This document shows, piece after piece, positions 43,918 to 54,800 of a DNA stretch of 64,000 bases (position 1 is the first letter of the stretch; each line of letters opens with the position of its first letter). The notes under the pieces were generated by a model that saw nothing but the letters and a program-made list of their open reading frames with translations, did no database searches and was not told the DNA's origin. Source of the DNA: Rostrohypoxylon terebratum (lineage: Eukaryota; Ascomycota; Sordariomycetes; Xylariales; Hypoxylaceae); assembly GCA_022497145.1 (NCBI GenBank), contig MU385856.1, positions 1 through 64,000 of the forward strand. The letters are read 5' to 3'. A program made the position numbers and the translations under genes.

Positions 43918-45029
43918 ATGAAAACCTACATCTTTTGCTACATTCTTGCTTTCCTCTCCTTCCAGACTGTAATTCTTGCGGCCGTACTGTCCCCTGGCAC
44001 AGGTATAGGAGACAGTCCAGCCGAGGGCCCATCATTTGATGCGAATCTATGTCCGCAGTACCACCTTGAAGAAGTCGGCGACAATGCATCAATAGCCATC
44101 AACCTCGTCGCCACCTGTTCTGACAGTAGCAACAGGACCCAGTATCGTACAAGCAGCTTGAACCTTGACCAGTAAGTAAACGTCTCGATCCCGGATCCAG
44201 TCTTGTTCTATGTGTCACCTACCCACAAGCGTCATATACGTGATTACTATCCATTATCATACTACCTTGTAAACATACACTATATTGAAGATAGATCCAG
44301 GCTAACAAATTCTTTCTTCCTACAGGTGCTTGTACAACGAGGAGGGTTATCTCTTCGGTTCAGAGCCACACGACTTCTACACTGGTCCGTTCTCCAAGTC
44401 ATGCAGCAACTGCGGCCTGTCCTACTTATCAATCGACCGAGAGGACAAAGGCATTTATATCAAGTGCACTTGCTTGGTATCCCTGGGCGATGACCGCACG
44501 CCGAGACAGTCCATATATCGTCTCGGTAAGTCCATCTATCTCATGGCTCATTTTATCTCGTCTGCCATCTATCCTAATCAAATTGGACCATTATTCATCA
44601 TTCTAACTTGTTGCAATAGGAAGAATAGTATACGTCAAGAACTACACCCTGGGCTGCTTCGAGTTCGTCGGCCAGCCCATCGACGATTCTCCACTATATC
44701 CGAACTCAGCTCCCCCCGCAGATAGCGTAGCGACGGTCACAGCCACTTCTACCATATACGCCAACGTCACCGTCACTCAGCCGAGTAGCCCCACGAGCAG
44801 TCCCGGCAACTTCACTATCCCGTCCACAGTCACCATCACGGAGACCAAATGGAAGACGAGGAAGCCAGTGGTGATGACGGAAACACAGACCGCGTATTCT
44901 CCCGTCACTATTCTAGTCAGCATTCCGGTCACCGTGACACCTACGCTGACACCAAGAATAAGCGCTGTCCTCTATACGACTGTTCAGGCTTCATTCGTCA
45001 CTGTAAACTCGAGTACAGATGGAGTTTAG
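43918..45029 (+). CDS. Secreted cyanovirin-N-homology (CVNH)-like protein, copy 2
   Basis: Three exons (43918-44171, 44326-44525, 44620-45029) give 287 aa, one less than copy 1. The signal peptide is MKTYIFCYILAFLSFQTVIL followed by AA. The CVNH-like region has INLVATCSDSSNRTQYRTSS, LNLDQCLYNEEGYL, GPFSKSCSNCGLSYLS and IYIKCTCLVSLG, closer to the CVNH consensus than copy 1. The tail (about 165-285) again has VTITETKWKTRKPV and PVTILVSIPVTVTPTLTP. Intron positions and phases equal those of copy 1 (before the conserved Cys, and after the Arg-Leu-Gly codons). The third exon has no ATG near its start, so it is easily missed. I translated it from 44620 to the TAG at 45027-45029 without a stop. The gene is convergent with TPT1. 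Confidence 0.8.
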
Positions 45030-45347
45030 TACTGAGAATTGTGGGCGGTGTTGGTGAGGATTACTAATTTGGTCTGGGAAAGAGGACTGCTGATTGAGTT
45101 GATCCCCTTTGATACCACATGAGAGATGCTTTGGCATCCGACTCGCAGGGCGTTGGGTTTAGTCTTATGATGTTTTAATAATCTTATTTTTGTTCTGTTC
45201 TCAATCCGTCCTTTGCGAACATGGGAGATCGACCCCATGTGATTACTCTAATTAACCCTATAGATACGGTTCCCGATCATGATATAGAAGCACCTCGATC
45301 CAGAGCATGTCACGAATGAATTGATTTTCTCATAGTCTATAGGAGTC
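45030..45347. other. Convergent intergenic region
   Basis: 318 bp of shared 3' flank between the second CVNH gene and TPT1. Nothing else was recognised. Confidence 0.5.
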
Positions 45348-46404
45348 TTAACTCTCCTGTCCTCTTCCTCTGCCTCCTCTTCGTCCTCCCCTACCACCTC
45401 TCCCACCACCCGCACCCCCTCTCCCCTTCCCCATCGGCACCTTCGCCACAATACCCTCCGGCAAATCCGCAACCTTCTCCCCATCCCTCCACAACACCCC
45501 AACTCCCTGTTTCCTCCCCCTAACCTCCCTAAAATACCTCAACGGCACGACGCCGTGCTCGTCGCCATCCGTCAACACGACATCATTAGCACTAATCCAC
45601 CACTTAATCCCACCATCCCTCAAACTCCTCTCCACGTCCACGAAAACCAGGACCTCGGCATCGCTCCTCATGCCGCTAACCACCTTCTCCTTCTCCGCCT
45701 CCTGCCCCGCCTCCCGGTCCTGATCCAGCAGCCCCGTACCGAAATGCACGTGCTGTCTGCCCATCTTCTTCAACCCCCCGGCCTCCACGATCGCCGGCCA
45801 GAAGGCGAAGTACGTGCCGTGGACGACGGTGGCGGGCACGTTGCCCGTCTCCAGCGTGATCGGGGTATGCAGCCCCTCGTCCGCGAGCGCGATGCTGTGG
45901 CCCTGGTTCGCGCGAATGAGCCAGCCGGCCGGCTCACCGCCGTCCCGCGCGCCGGAGGACGGGTCCCTAGCTTTCATCGCGAACCGCTGTTTCGCGTTGT
46001 CCGCGACGCACGCGCGGATCTCGTCGAACGTCGGGTTCAGCGACCGCAGGCGCGGCCATTGTATCTGCATGGGATCCGTCAGTCCTCGGTTCCCTTACAT
46101 CCATCCATACCCCTGCTTTGCTCTCCCTGCATACGTGATAGTCAAAAAAAAGGGGGTAGGTGTGTGTAAGGGATGAACTCACCACTCTATCCAGCGGCGC
46201 AAACCCCTCAGCGTCGAGCTTGATCCCCGCGTTCTCGGCCTGGTGTCTAAGAAGCGACGATAGCGCCTTCGAAATCAGCATCTCGCGGTCTTGGGGACGA
46301 CCCCCGCCTCCCCTTCCACCGCGCCGGTCCCGGCCTCCTCTGCCTTTGCCTCTGAGAGCCATACCCTCCATTTTCTCTGCCGTCTCCTCATATTCGTCCG
46401 CCAT
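45348..46404 (-). CDS. TPT1: tRNA 2'-phosphotransferase (Tpt1/KptA family)
   Basis: Two exons (46183-46404, 45348-46064) give 312 aa, longer than the usual 200-250. The start ATG at 46404 reads MADEYEETAEKMEGM. The frame is open further upstream but has no ATG. The core begins ISKALSSLLRHQAENAGIKL, and the junction gives LDRVIQWPRLRSLNP. Then come GWLIRANQGHSIAL (the conserved Arg-x-Asn-x-Gly-His), VVHGTYFAFWPAIVEAGG, LKKMGRQHVHFGTGL and VLVFVDVERSLRDGGIKWW. The enzyme uses NAD+ to remove the 2'-phosphate left at the tRNA splice junction. Unusually, Arg-Gly tracts flank the core: GKGRGGRDRRGGRGGGGR near residues 19-37, and a GGRGGRGGRRGGRGRG end. Both could aid RNA binding. Confidence 0.93.
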
Positions 46405-47586
46405 GCTTAGACTCCGTCCCCGCTGTCCGTGACCGTAAATTGCTCTATTACCACTCCCGCTGTAGTATCTACCCCGGATATGAAAGCGCAAGGGGTTAGC
46501 GAGACGCGAGGATACCACCGGCCAAATTCTCAGTATATGTCTCGCTGACCTGTGCAATCGTAGTGACCTGTTGAAGGTAGACTGAGACAGAACTGACGCC
46601 AGGGTTTAGGGGATGACGGAGCGGAGACACTATCTCCGCTTGTGCCGACAATATTATATCTCAGATTTACATAGGATACGTAAAAGATCTTATGAATTGA
46701 ATTTATTCTCGAAAATGGCAACTTGAAACTGAGAACGAGGTAGCGCTTGCTCTTAAAGTCGTTTGTGGAACGAATTCCAAGATTTGTTAGAAAGCCGCCC
46801 GGCAGCTAAAGACTAAAGTTCGCTAAAAGAGCTCCACCTCTTCGGTCTGAGTCAGTCATCCATTGTATTGTATGCTGTACCTGAAGTCCTGAACTAAAAA
46901 CGTCATCCCGGGCGATCATTAGGCAGCTTCCATCTCTATACGGTATCCATAATAAAACTGCAAATCACAAGAGAGTCGAATTAATCGAATGAATATTTAA
47001 GGCAGTAAAAAATTATGTTCATTGCAAAACTTAATATTCATACATTATCCGCCACATTCTGGCGACTTATTTACATAGTACAACTGGTGATCGATTTTTA
47101 CCACTCGAGCGCCTGTAAGGTTTGGTATAAAGGCTTTCCTTCCTATCCCCCCCCAAAGCCGCCCGCCCCCTATTCGGTATCGAGACCTCACAAAGGAACC
47201 CCTAAGCGCGGCCGCGCAGACGCGATATTTTCATTCCTGTCAAGATATGATCAATATCTAAATACTCCTCTCGCCGGAGTTCGCCATCCTTCCCGCGCCA
47301 CACCCCTCCGTGGCTTTTTTTCGCCTTTTGTACCTTGTACCTAGTCGATATACAGGAAATTGCACTTATTAATCAGTGCTCGTCTTCAGACGGAGAGAGG
47401 CGATAGAAGAAATTCGTAACTTTTTAGCAGACGCGAGGGGTATTATAAAAAAAAATAAGAAGGTGCAAAAAACAGACATATAAAAAACCGTCTAACTATG
47501 CAAGGTTCGTGTTGATGGGGTTTTGCCGAGGCCCAAATGACTTTCTATTGTTACATTGTCATGAGCATATCATAGTCGTTATAGCA
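46405..47586. other. Intergenic (1.2 kb): TPT1 promoter and 3' flank of the 47.6-kb gene
   Basis: No gene is supported. The stretch 47140-47220 is C-rich (a CCCCCCCAAAGCCGCCCGCC run) and 47440-47470 is A-rich. An open frame continuing upstream of the TPT1 start is not protein-like. Confidence 0.55.
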
Positions 47587-50500
47587 TTATCGGTAGCCGC
47601 CTGATGCGGGTGAGCTCGTGGCAATCATGCTTGCACGATTGGCTCGTTTGTCCATACTTCCGGCGCGAGATATGGCGGAATATTGGCGTTGCGACCGATC
47701 TTCCACAAGTCTGTCTCCGATGTTGTACATCGTCTCACGCTCCGGTGTTGACCGGTCAAAATACCGCCGTTGCGGTGTAGCGATGTTTGGAGACGATGTC
47801 GCCGGAAGCACTAGTCTAGTGTTGAGTGCCGAAGTTCCAAGACGTCTTCGAGGAAGAGCTGAAGAGGCTAAGGATTCGGATTCTTTTGAAGGAGGTGGGG
47901 GTAGTTGAGAGGTGTATTCGCGAGTTCCGGATCTAACGCCCTGGACCTCGGTAATAGCGCGTGAAGGAGCGCGGAAGCGACTTTCCTCGTCATCGTTGTT
48001 TACCGTTCCTCGACGGGTTCGGATTAGCAAAGGCTTGCGGTCGGATAAATCCTCGGGCTCTTCTGTAGTGGCACGGCGAGTTCTAAGCAGCGAGGATCTG
48101 CGCCCTTCTTCCGGGTCCTCCGTCCCGGCTCGACGGGAACGAGATATCAACATCGCGGTCTTCCGACCGGCTGCAGGCACCATATCATCAGTAGGAGTGG
48201 CAGGGACGGTGGTACTGTATCGCGGGGTGGGGAGTGCACTGGTCACTATCGAGTTAAGGCGTCGATCTTCGAAACGGGATAAAGCTCTCGGGCTGCTATG
48301 CATTGTTCCAATGTTACGATCAATGGCGCTCGGTCGTCTCTGATTAGCCACTCCAGGGAAAGTTGTCGTTGTCGTTGGCTCGGGGAATTTCGCCATGGTA
48401 GGGCTTGTGATTGTGATATCTTCCGGCACTGTTGCCGGAACTTGTTGGGGTTTGATCTGTGCTGCTCCTTCACTTAGTGCGAGGCACAACTCAGTAAGAC
48501 TGCGACAGATACTATCTGCCTTTCGTCTGAGTTGGCGATCGGTAATTGTGCCACCGTTACCGCCATTGCCAATGCTACTTGCACCGCTCGAGATGGGTCC
48601 TGGTTGACCAGCGGTGCCCATCATTGTGGAAAGAGCCAGCGCATCATTCGCGGCCGTCTCCAACGCCTCGAAAACTTCCACACTAAGGAATTGTTTGGAT
48701 TTGGTAAGGGCTGAGTGCAGTAGCGGGTGACCATCCTTGGACGGATTGTTTAGATCTGGTGCTTGTACAGCACCCCCGGAGCCGCGCTTTGGTGAAGCGG
48801 AGAGAGTGGTCGCGTTGGTATGGGCGGTCGGTGGTCGTTCTTCGGATGCTCGTGATATGGCGGCACCGGATGTTGGAGGAAGCTTTCCAGTTAGCTCAAG
48901 GCGATGTATGCGAGATTTAAGGTCATCGAGTTCATCCCATACAGTTGAAGGTGCGGCGGTGGAAGCCGTCGAATTTGTTCCCTCGACACCGTGATTTGCG
49001 TCATCCACTTGGGTTTCATGCCTCTGATATTCCGAAGGCTTAGGCACTAACGGCGAAGAGTTGTAGGTACGAGGGTGGCTGTAATTAACGCTGCCCTGTT
49101 TTAGGGATGCCATGCGAGAGGGGAGGGGAGTGCCATTGTCAACTGAGCCTTGCCTTCTTCGGTTAGAAGCAGATGCTTGATCAGAAGAGAGGCCATCTTG
49201 AAAGACTAATGATCGAGGGGTTAATGGAGAAGCGCGAAGGGGAGTTGTGCTGGCGCTCTTGAGTCTCATCTCGTCTGTCTGCTTTTCTCTAGCTAAGCCT
49301 CTGTAAGTTAGACTGCGGGTGACTCTATCTCCTGACTGATCTTCACTATAACGAGATCTGGAACTCTCCTGATCTGACATACGACGAACTACTTGGGGAG
49401 GTGAAGAAGGTTGATATGAGGAGACGCCTACGGAGAGAGGTCGTCGACTGGATCGTGTTACTCGAGACTATATCACGCGTTAGTATAGACGCAGTCAACA
49501 GAGGTGTTTTTAAGCAGATATATCTGCAACGTTATGTAAATGTTGGTAGCACAATTCGGGCTTACCAGTGCGATGCAAACTCCAAACTTAGGAGGGTTAT
49601 CTAGATGTTTTGGCAATTGTGTGCCTTTTGGAAACAATTGAGGAGACAAACAATCGGTTGACTTACGATAGCACTTTGGCTGTCTCCATTGTCAGCATTA
49701 CGGCGTAACGTGTCCTCTCGCGCAATCTTAAGAAATAGATCGCCGCTGTCATCAGCGTCTGGACGATCCCCCGCCGAATCGGGCGGTGTTATCTGCGAGG
49801 CATCGTCGAAGCGTCTCCCCTCCAATGCGCGCAATGTCCTGTCGCGGTGATTTGAGTCGCCGTACTCCTCGCCCCCTTCGTAACCACGCATTGTGCGGAC
49901 GTTCATGTCTAATACAAGACTCCGGCGCCGCTCGCCGGAGGACCGAAACGATCGAATTGGCGGGATAGATGCAGTGCCGCCCGAATTGTTGGAGCTCACG
50001 GGCGGTTTGTATGATACCGGTGGTCGTCTTGCCACGGAGTTCCTCCTGTCATCTGTCGCCGTTCTCTGAATGGTCTTTGGCAATAGGAGTTCCCGCTGCC
50101 CGTGCGCCAACTCCTTAGTTATCTCTTCTCCTGATGACGCGCCTCGACTATCGTCGGATGCGTGCATTCGATGGCCAGATGATGTCTCGCTGGCCGAATT
50201 ACCCGACAAAGGCGCACGTCTGTGTCGGGACCGTGCTGTGACAATAGTGGTAGTGTCAGTTGATACTGTGGGCGTCGCGACGCTAGTTCTGATAGGCGTT
50301 GGCCGATTAGTATTTCCAATGGCAGAAGTGGTCGAGTCTAGAGAGGTCGAGCGTTTTGCATTGGCGGATGTTGTAGATGTGGCGGTCGATAGGACGCGGG
50401 GGGATTGAAATGTGGATGCCCGAGACCTTGGACTCTTGATTTCTGTTCTCAATTGTTCTCTTGAGACAGGGCTAGTATTGTCGCTATTATTTTTTTGCTG

Positions 50501-51230
50501 ACTCTGATGCGCTGTCTCCGGCTGTGGGGATAAATCTCTCAATGTGTTTGGCTGTAGTCCGGTGTGAGGATCCGAAATAGGTGAGACAGGCGAGGGTGGA
50601 ATCTGATGACTCTGCAGAAGCGAAGGCAAGGCGATGGGGTCTTTCTTCAGATCGGCGAAGCGAAAGGCGGGGAGCTTGGAAGAGTTGTGACTTTGTCGGT
50701 GTGCGTGCAAGATGATAGGGTGTTTGTTGTTATTAGACGGTGAAGAAGAGGAAGAAGGAGAATTGTTTATGGGTGTGTTTATGGGTGTGGTTGTGGATGT
50801 GGATGTGGTTGTTGTTTTGGTATTGGAAGTTGGGTCAGTTGGGTCAGTTGGGTTAGTGTAATTAATTTGATTTGTTGTAGCGGTGATGGTCCCGGGCGCG
50901 TTGGTGGTTTTGGTTTTGGTCGATGCGGTATTAGAAGACGAAAGGGATTTGGATGGGTCCGTTGCACCTGTAACTGGAAGGCATAACTTTTATTAGTGGT
51001 GTTCGCTCCTGCTGAAGCAGCTAACTATGCGCTATGCTGATGCACAAGGACGGCAGGACGGCTGGAGCACCTGGCAGAAAAAAGCTCAGGAGCTGGAGAC
51101 CAGGAACTTTAAAAATAAAAAAAAAATAAAAAAAAAGAGCAGTTACTCTCTAGGTATACATACCGTTTCTGTCATCATTGCTGTTAGGATTGGAAGCAAC
51201 AACTGCTTCAGCTGCCGCATTTGAATCCAT
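47587..51230 (-). CDS. Large disordered Ser/Thr-rich protein with coiled coil, function unknown
   Basis: Three exons (51164-51230, 49667-50967, 47587-49467) give 1082 aa. Exon 1 encodes MDSNAAAEAVVASNPNS, and the first junction makes a Gly codon. The second intron (49468-49666) joins ...GDSQSAI to SRVTRSSRRPLSVG in frame. Residues 23-110 are Asn/Thr/Ser/Pro low complexity, including TPINTPIN and PTDPTDPT units. Most of the rest is disordered Ser/Arg/Thr-rich sequence. Two ordered-looking blocks stand out: WDELDDLKSRIHRLELTGKL (about 610-630, coiled coil) and a helical region with HPLLHSALTKSKQFLSVEVF and EALETAANDALALSTMMG. Similar fungal proteins are sometimes labelled 'LPXTG-motif cell wall anchor', but no LPXTG, signal peptide or membrane helix is seen. 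A cytoskeletal or scaffold role is only a guess. Confidence 0.78.
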
Positions 51231-51844
51231 ACCGTCCCGACTTCTAATTCAAAATGGCAAAATGGATCTTCAACGTTCTTTTCTCACGTAACTCAACAGG
51301 TACCTCAAGGTTTATTGTCCGGCGTCCGCCACTCTCAAACCTTCTGGCATGTATTACCCTATCGAACTGTGAACAGGGTCGGCATGTACTGTTTTAGTTC
51401 CGTCTTCAGACTCGCAAGGGCAGGTCGTGTTTTTGCATGAACATGCCAACAAGGAGATCCATTGAATGATGTCAAACCCGGTCCTTCTGCTTCTGATTCG
51501 ACTGGCGCCAAATGGTTATAGTGAGAATGGCGCTATCGTCGTGATTACGAGAAGAAAAGAAAAAGGCGCCACGGCGACGCGTACGAAGAAGAAGAAAAAA
51601 TATTGCAAAAGAGCGACTATGGTGAGAGGAGACTGAGGTGAGTGTTGCCTCTGAAGGTAAAATCTCAGGAGAAGTTCGTTAGGAGTTCGTTGAATTCAAT
51701 CGGGATCCTCGATCATATTGCGATTTGGCTAGGACAAGGGAGAGCACTGGCAAAGAGGGTAGCAGCCCGAAAATCCCAGGCCTATGTACCGGGGTATGGA
51801 AAGGATAAGGATGTAAATATGCAGATGGCTGTATGGGTGATGGT

Positions 51845-51874
51845 ATGGATATGGATATGGATATGGATATGGAT
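51845..51874. repeat. (ATGGAT)5 hexanucleotide repeat
   Basis: Five perfect ATGGAT units. In one frame they read Met-Asp repeats and in another Trp-Ile repeats, which creates spurious open frames on both strands here. Confidence 0.92.
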
Positions 51875-54800
51875 GAAGCCAACCCAAGACGACTTGGTAT
51901 CAACAAGGGAAGAAAAGATACAATTAACTGTCTAGTGTCTACCGTCGCAAGGTCTATAACTCACAGACCTCACACCTTACTCGTTGGGCCTTTGTTAACT
52001 TTTCCCTTGACCTCATCTCTCCTCTTTTCCTGACTAGGACTAAAGCTCAACAGCTCTTCTGATTAGGCGTAAGAGACATCAACCTGCAGTAGTCGGAGCA
52101 GTGGTGGGCGCCAGTGAATCAAGTGCGCTAACCAGCCGATTAGATGTGGAACTCCAACCCGCTGGAATAGAGTCATGCAGCAACCACGCATCGCAACCGA
52201 ATGCCACCTGGGTACTCAGATGCATGGATGATCGAATAGACGAGGTCCGTGAGCCTGGGATAGCCTGGGATAGGTACCTACCTAGTAACTTGGTACTGGT
52301 GCTGTGGTGTCCTACCTCCCAGCACTTGGGTCTGTCTGTGCTTTCCGTTGCGTCCCAGGTTGATCTCCCAATAATAATGGGATCTACATACATAGGGAAC
52401 TGGTACAATTCAGGGGTTTCCCTTTAATAAAAGCACAGATATATATGAAGACGGATGTGTTTGACGGAGAATTTCCTCTTACTACTATGTACAGTAGCTC
52501 GTCCCTAAACTCGGACTTGGTGCTTTTTAGGTCACTGTCCAGGGCTCTGTTTATTAGCAACTCCCTCACTTGCTAGCTGAGTTAGCGGTGAGCGTAGAGC
52601 GTTGGATTGTTGGATAGAAAGACAATAGATGTTCGAATCGAAGAATTCCATTGTGTAGGTTTGCAGCGGTTCATGCTCGACAATCATCGGCGAGCGCGGA
52701 AAGAAAATGCCAATCACGAGATTGCGATACAATTGAAGGCAGTGCTTGCCGACTGTGACCGTCGTGCTGCAGCAAAGCACAGATGTGCAAGATTCTGCAG
52801 CCAACCAGAAATTATCAACGGCTATCTCGTGAGGAGGCTGGTCAAAAAAAAATCGAGAACCCACATTGTGGTGCTACAGTACACATGCATCGAAAAAAAG
52901 TCTACTACTAGTAATAATTACTAATATAGTAGTAGTACGGAGAGGCTCTTCCAACATTGAAGCTCAAAACTCCTCAGACTAGCCCTATAAGGATGGCCTA
53001 TAATAGTAGTGTATTGTACCTAGATATGACGACGAGCCAGCAGTACTAGGTACCTAGGTAATAGACTTTAGCAATAAGCTGAGTTGAGTGATTTAGTCAG
53101 GGGTAATTGTTGCTGTATGGGTAGTGGGTCGTAGACCTCGTGGTTAGTTAGGTAATAACTGCAGTGGACAAAGTGAAGTTAATTTATTTGACAGTTTACG
53201 ATGTTTGGTGCCGGTAGTCATCGCTGCAAATCTCAGTAAGGAAAAGTGAAATCTGATCGGATATTTACCTACTCCCTAGAAAAGTTTGTGCTACTGTACT
53301 CTAGCCGACGATGATATCTCCGCCGAGTCCTGCATATCCAAGTTACATAGTACATGCATCCACTAATAGTATATCCTATACATATGTACTACACTGTAGA
53401 TAACTACATATGTAGGTAGGTAACCGCATGGTCAGGTATTTTTCTTGTTTTTCCTTTCTCGAGCATATCAAGCGCTAATACGTTGTTTCGATCTATGTAA
53501 GACATTATGACTGCATAATCTGCGTAAACATAAATCATGTGCGCCTAACACCTAGCATTTGGGCATGAGCGGGCGCTGCATATTATTACATATTACTTAT
53601 GTTACTTATGTATGCGTGTAGTCACGTTTGGATCTTAGCTTGCGGAGTCCTGCAAGAAATCAAGGTCGGCCTGCACATGAAAGCTCTCAAGCCCCTCGAG
53701 ACCCCTGAACTCTCTTTTACGCAGTAGGCAGTAATAGTAATTACATGGTTCTGGACCACCAACGAGGTCGATACGTAGTATTATGTATGGACGGATGTTG
53801 ATGTCGAACCGAAATGGACGATGGGTCGTTTTCGTCGTGCTGTGCATTGCATTTTGTGGCTGGTAAGCACTAATAAGGAGCTTGCTAGTATAGTACGTAG
53901 CCCACAGCAAGTAACCCAGCAACTCAGCAACCCAGATGCAAAGATGCAAAGATGAGAAGCGAATGGCTGCCCTGATGCTGATGCAAGGAATTGGCCTTGC
54001 GGATCATTGCGGGGTTTCGAATTTGTACCTAGGTACTGATAGTACTACATAGGTACCTAGTAGAATGTGTTTGTACTTCGTACCTATTCACCTTCGAGTA
54101 TAATACTGCCAATGTACTAATAAACTCTGTTTGTTCATTTTTGTCTTGGCTCTCTTTTGTTTCCTACCTATCTGAGGCTTAAGATTCGACTCCCTTTCCC
54201 CCCCCCTCTCTTCTCGTCTTTCGGGTGGTTGCACAATATTCCTACTATTAGAGAACCCGGATACGCAACAATTCGAGAACGGAAAATCTTGGACGTGCGC
54301 AGAGGATCCTCGGTCAATTTGCCCATCAGTCAATTTACCGTGGACGATCAGCGGTCGTTTACAGCGGGGAATCGCAAGGGTCCCCGGGCACTTTAATCGC
54401 AAACCGCAATTGCGTGAGCCCGCAAGCGGAAATACCAGGGTTTCTACCCCTGAAGCTTGGAGTAGATCAAACGCTTAGCTAAGGCTATCAAGTCCGTGAC
54501 TGCACGAGCATCACCCATCTAATCAAACTTTCTCACAATCCGGTATGTTTCAGAATGTACCTAAGGTCGAATGGTCAAGCCTCAACCATCCCTTCTCTGT
54601 CTCTCTCTTTTTCAGACTGCGTGGGAGGCAAGAGCTGGTGAAGCTCTTTAGCAAATTCATAGATTGATACGAGTTCATTGGTTGAGCTCAGTAGAACTCT
54701 GCCCTATACATCTCAGCATAGTCATGCCGAAGCCTTGTTGATTTGATTTGTTGTGAATAGTAAGGCTAATCCGTCCGGCAGTGCCATCTAGCCGTTGATG

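Noticed and set aside
51642..51935. 97-aa plus frame with a Trp-Ile-Trp-Ile run that looks like a membrane helix
   Set aside because: The 'helix' is a translation of the ATGGAT hexanucleotide repeat, and the rest is not protein-like.
52625..52645. GTTCGAATCG, similar to a tRNA B box
   Set aside because: No matching A box or cloverleaf stems could be drawn around it.
52607..52924. 105-aa plus frame rich in Arg, Lys and Cys
   Set aside because: It begins at a TTG, has no recognisable motif, and the flanks are non-coding in character.
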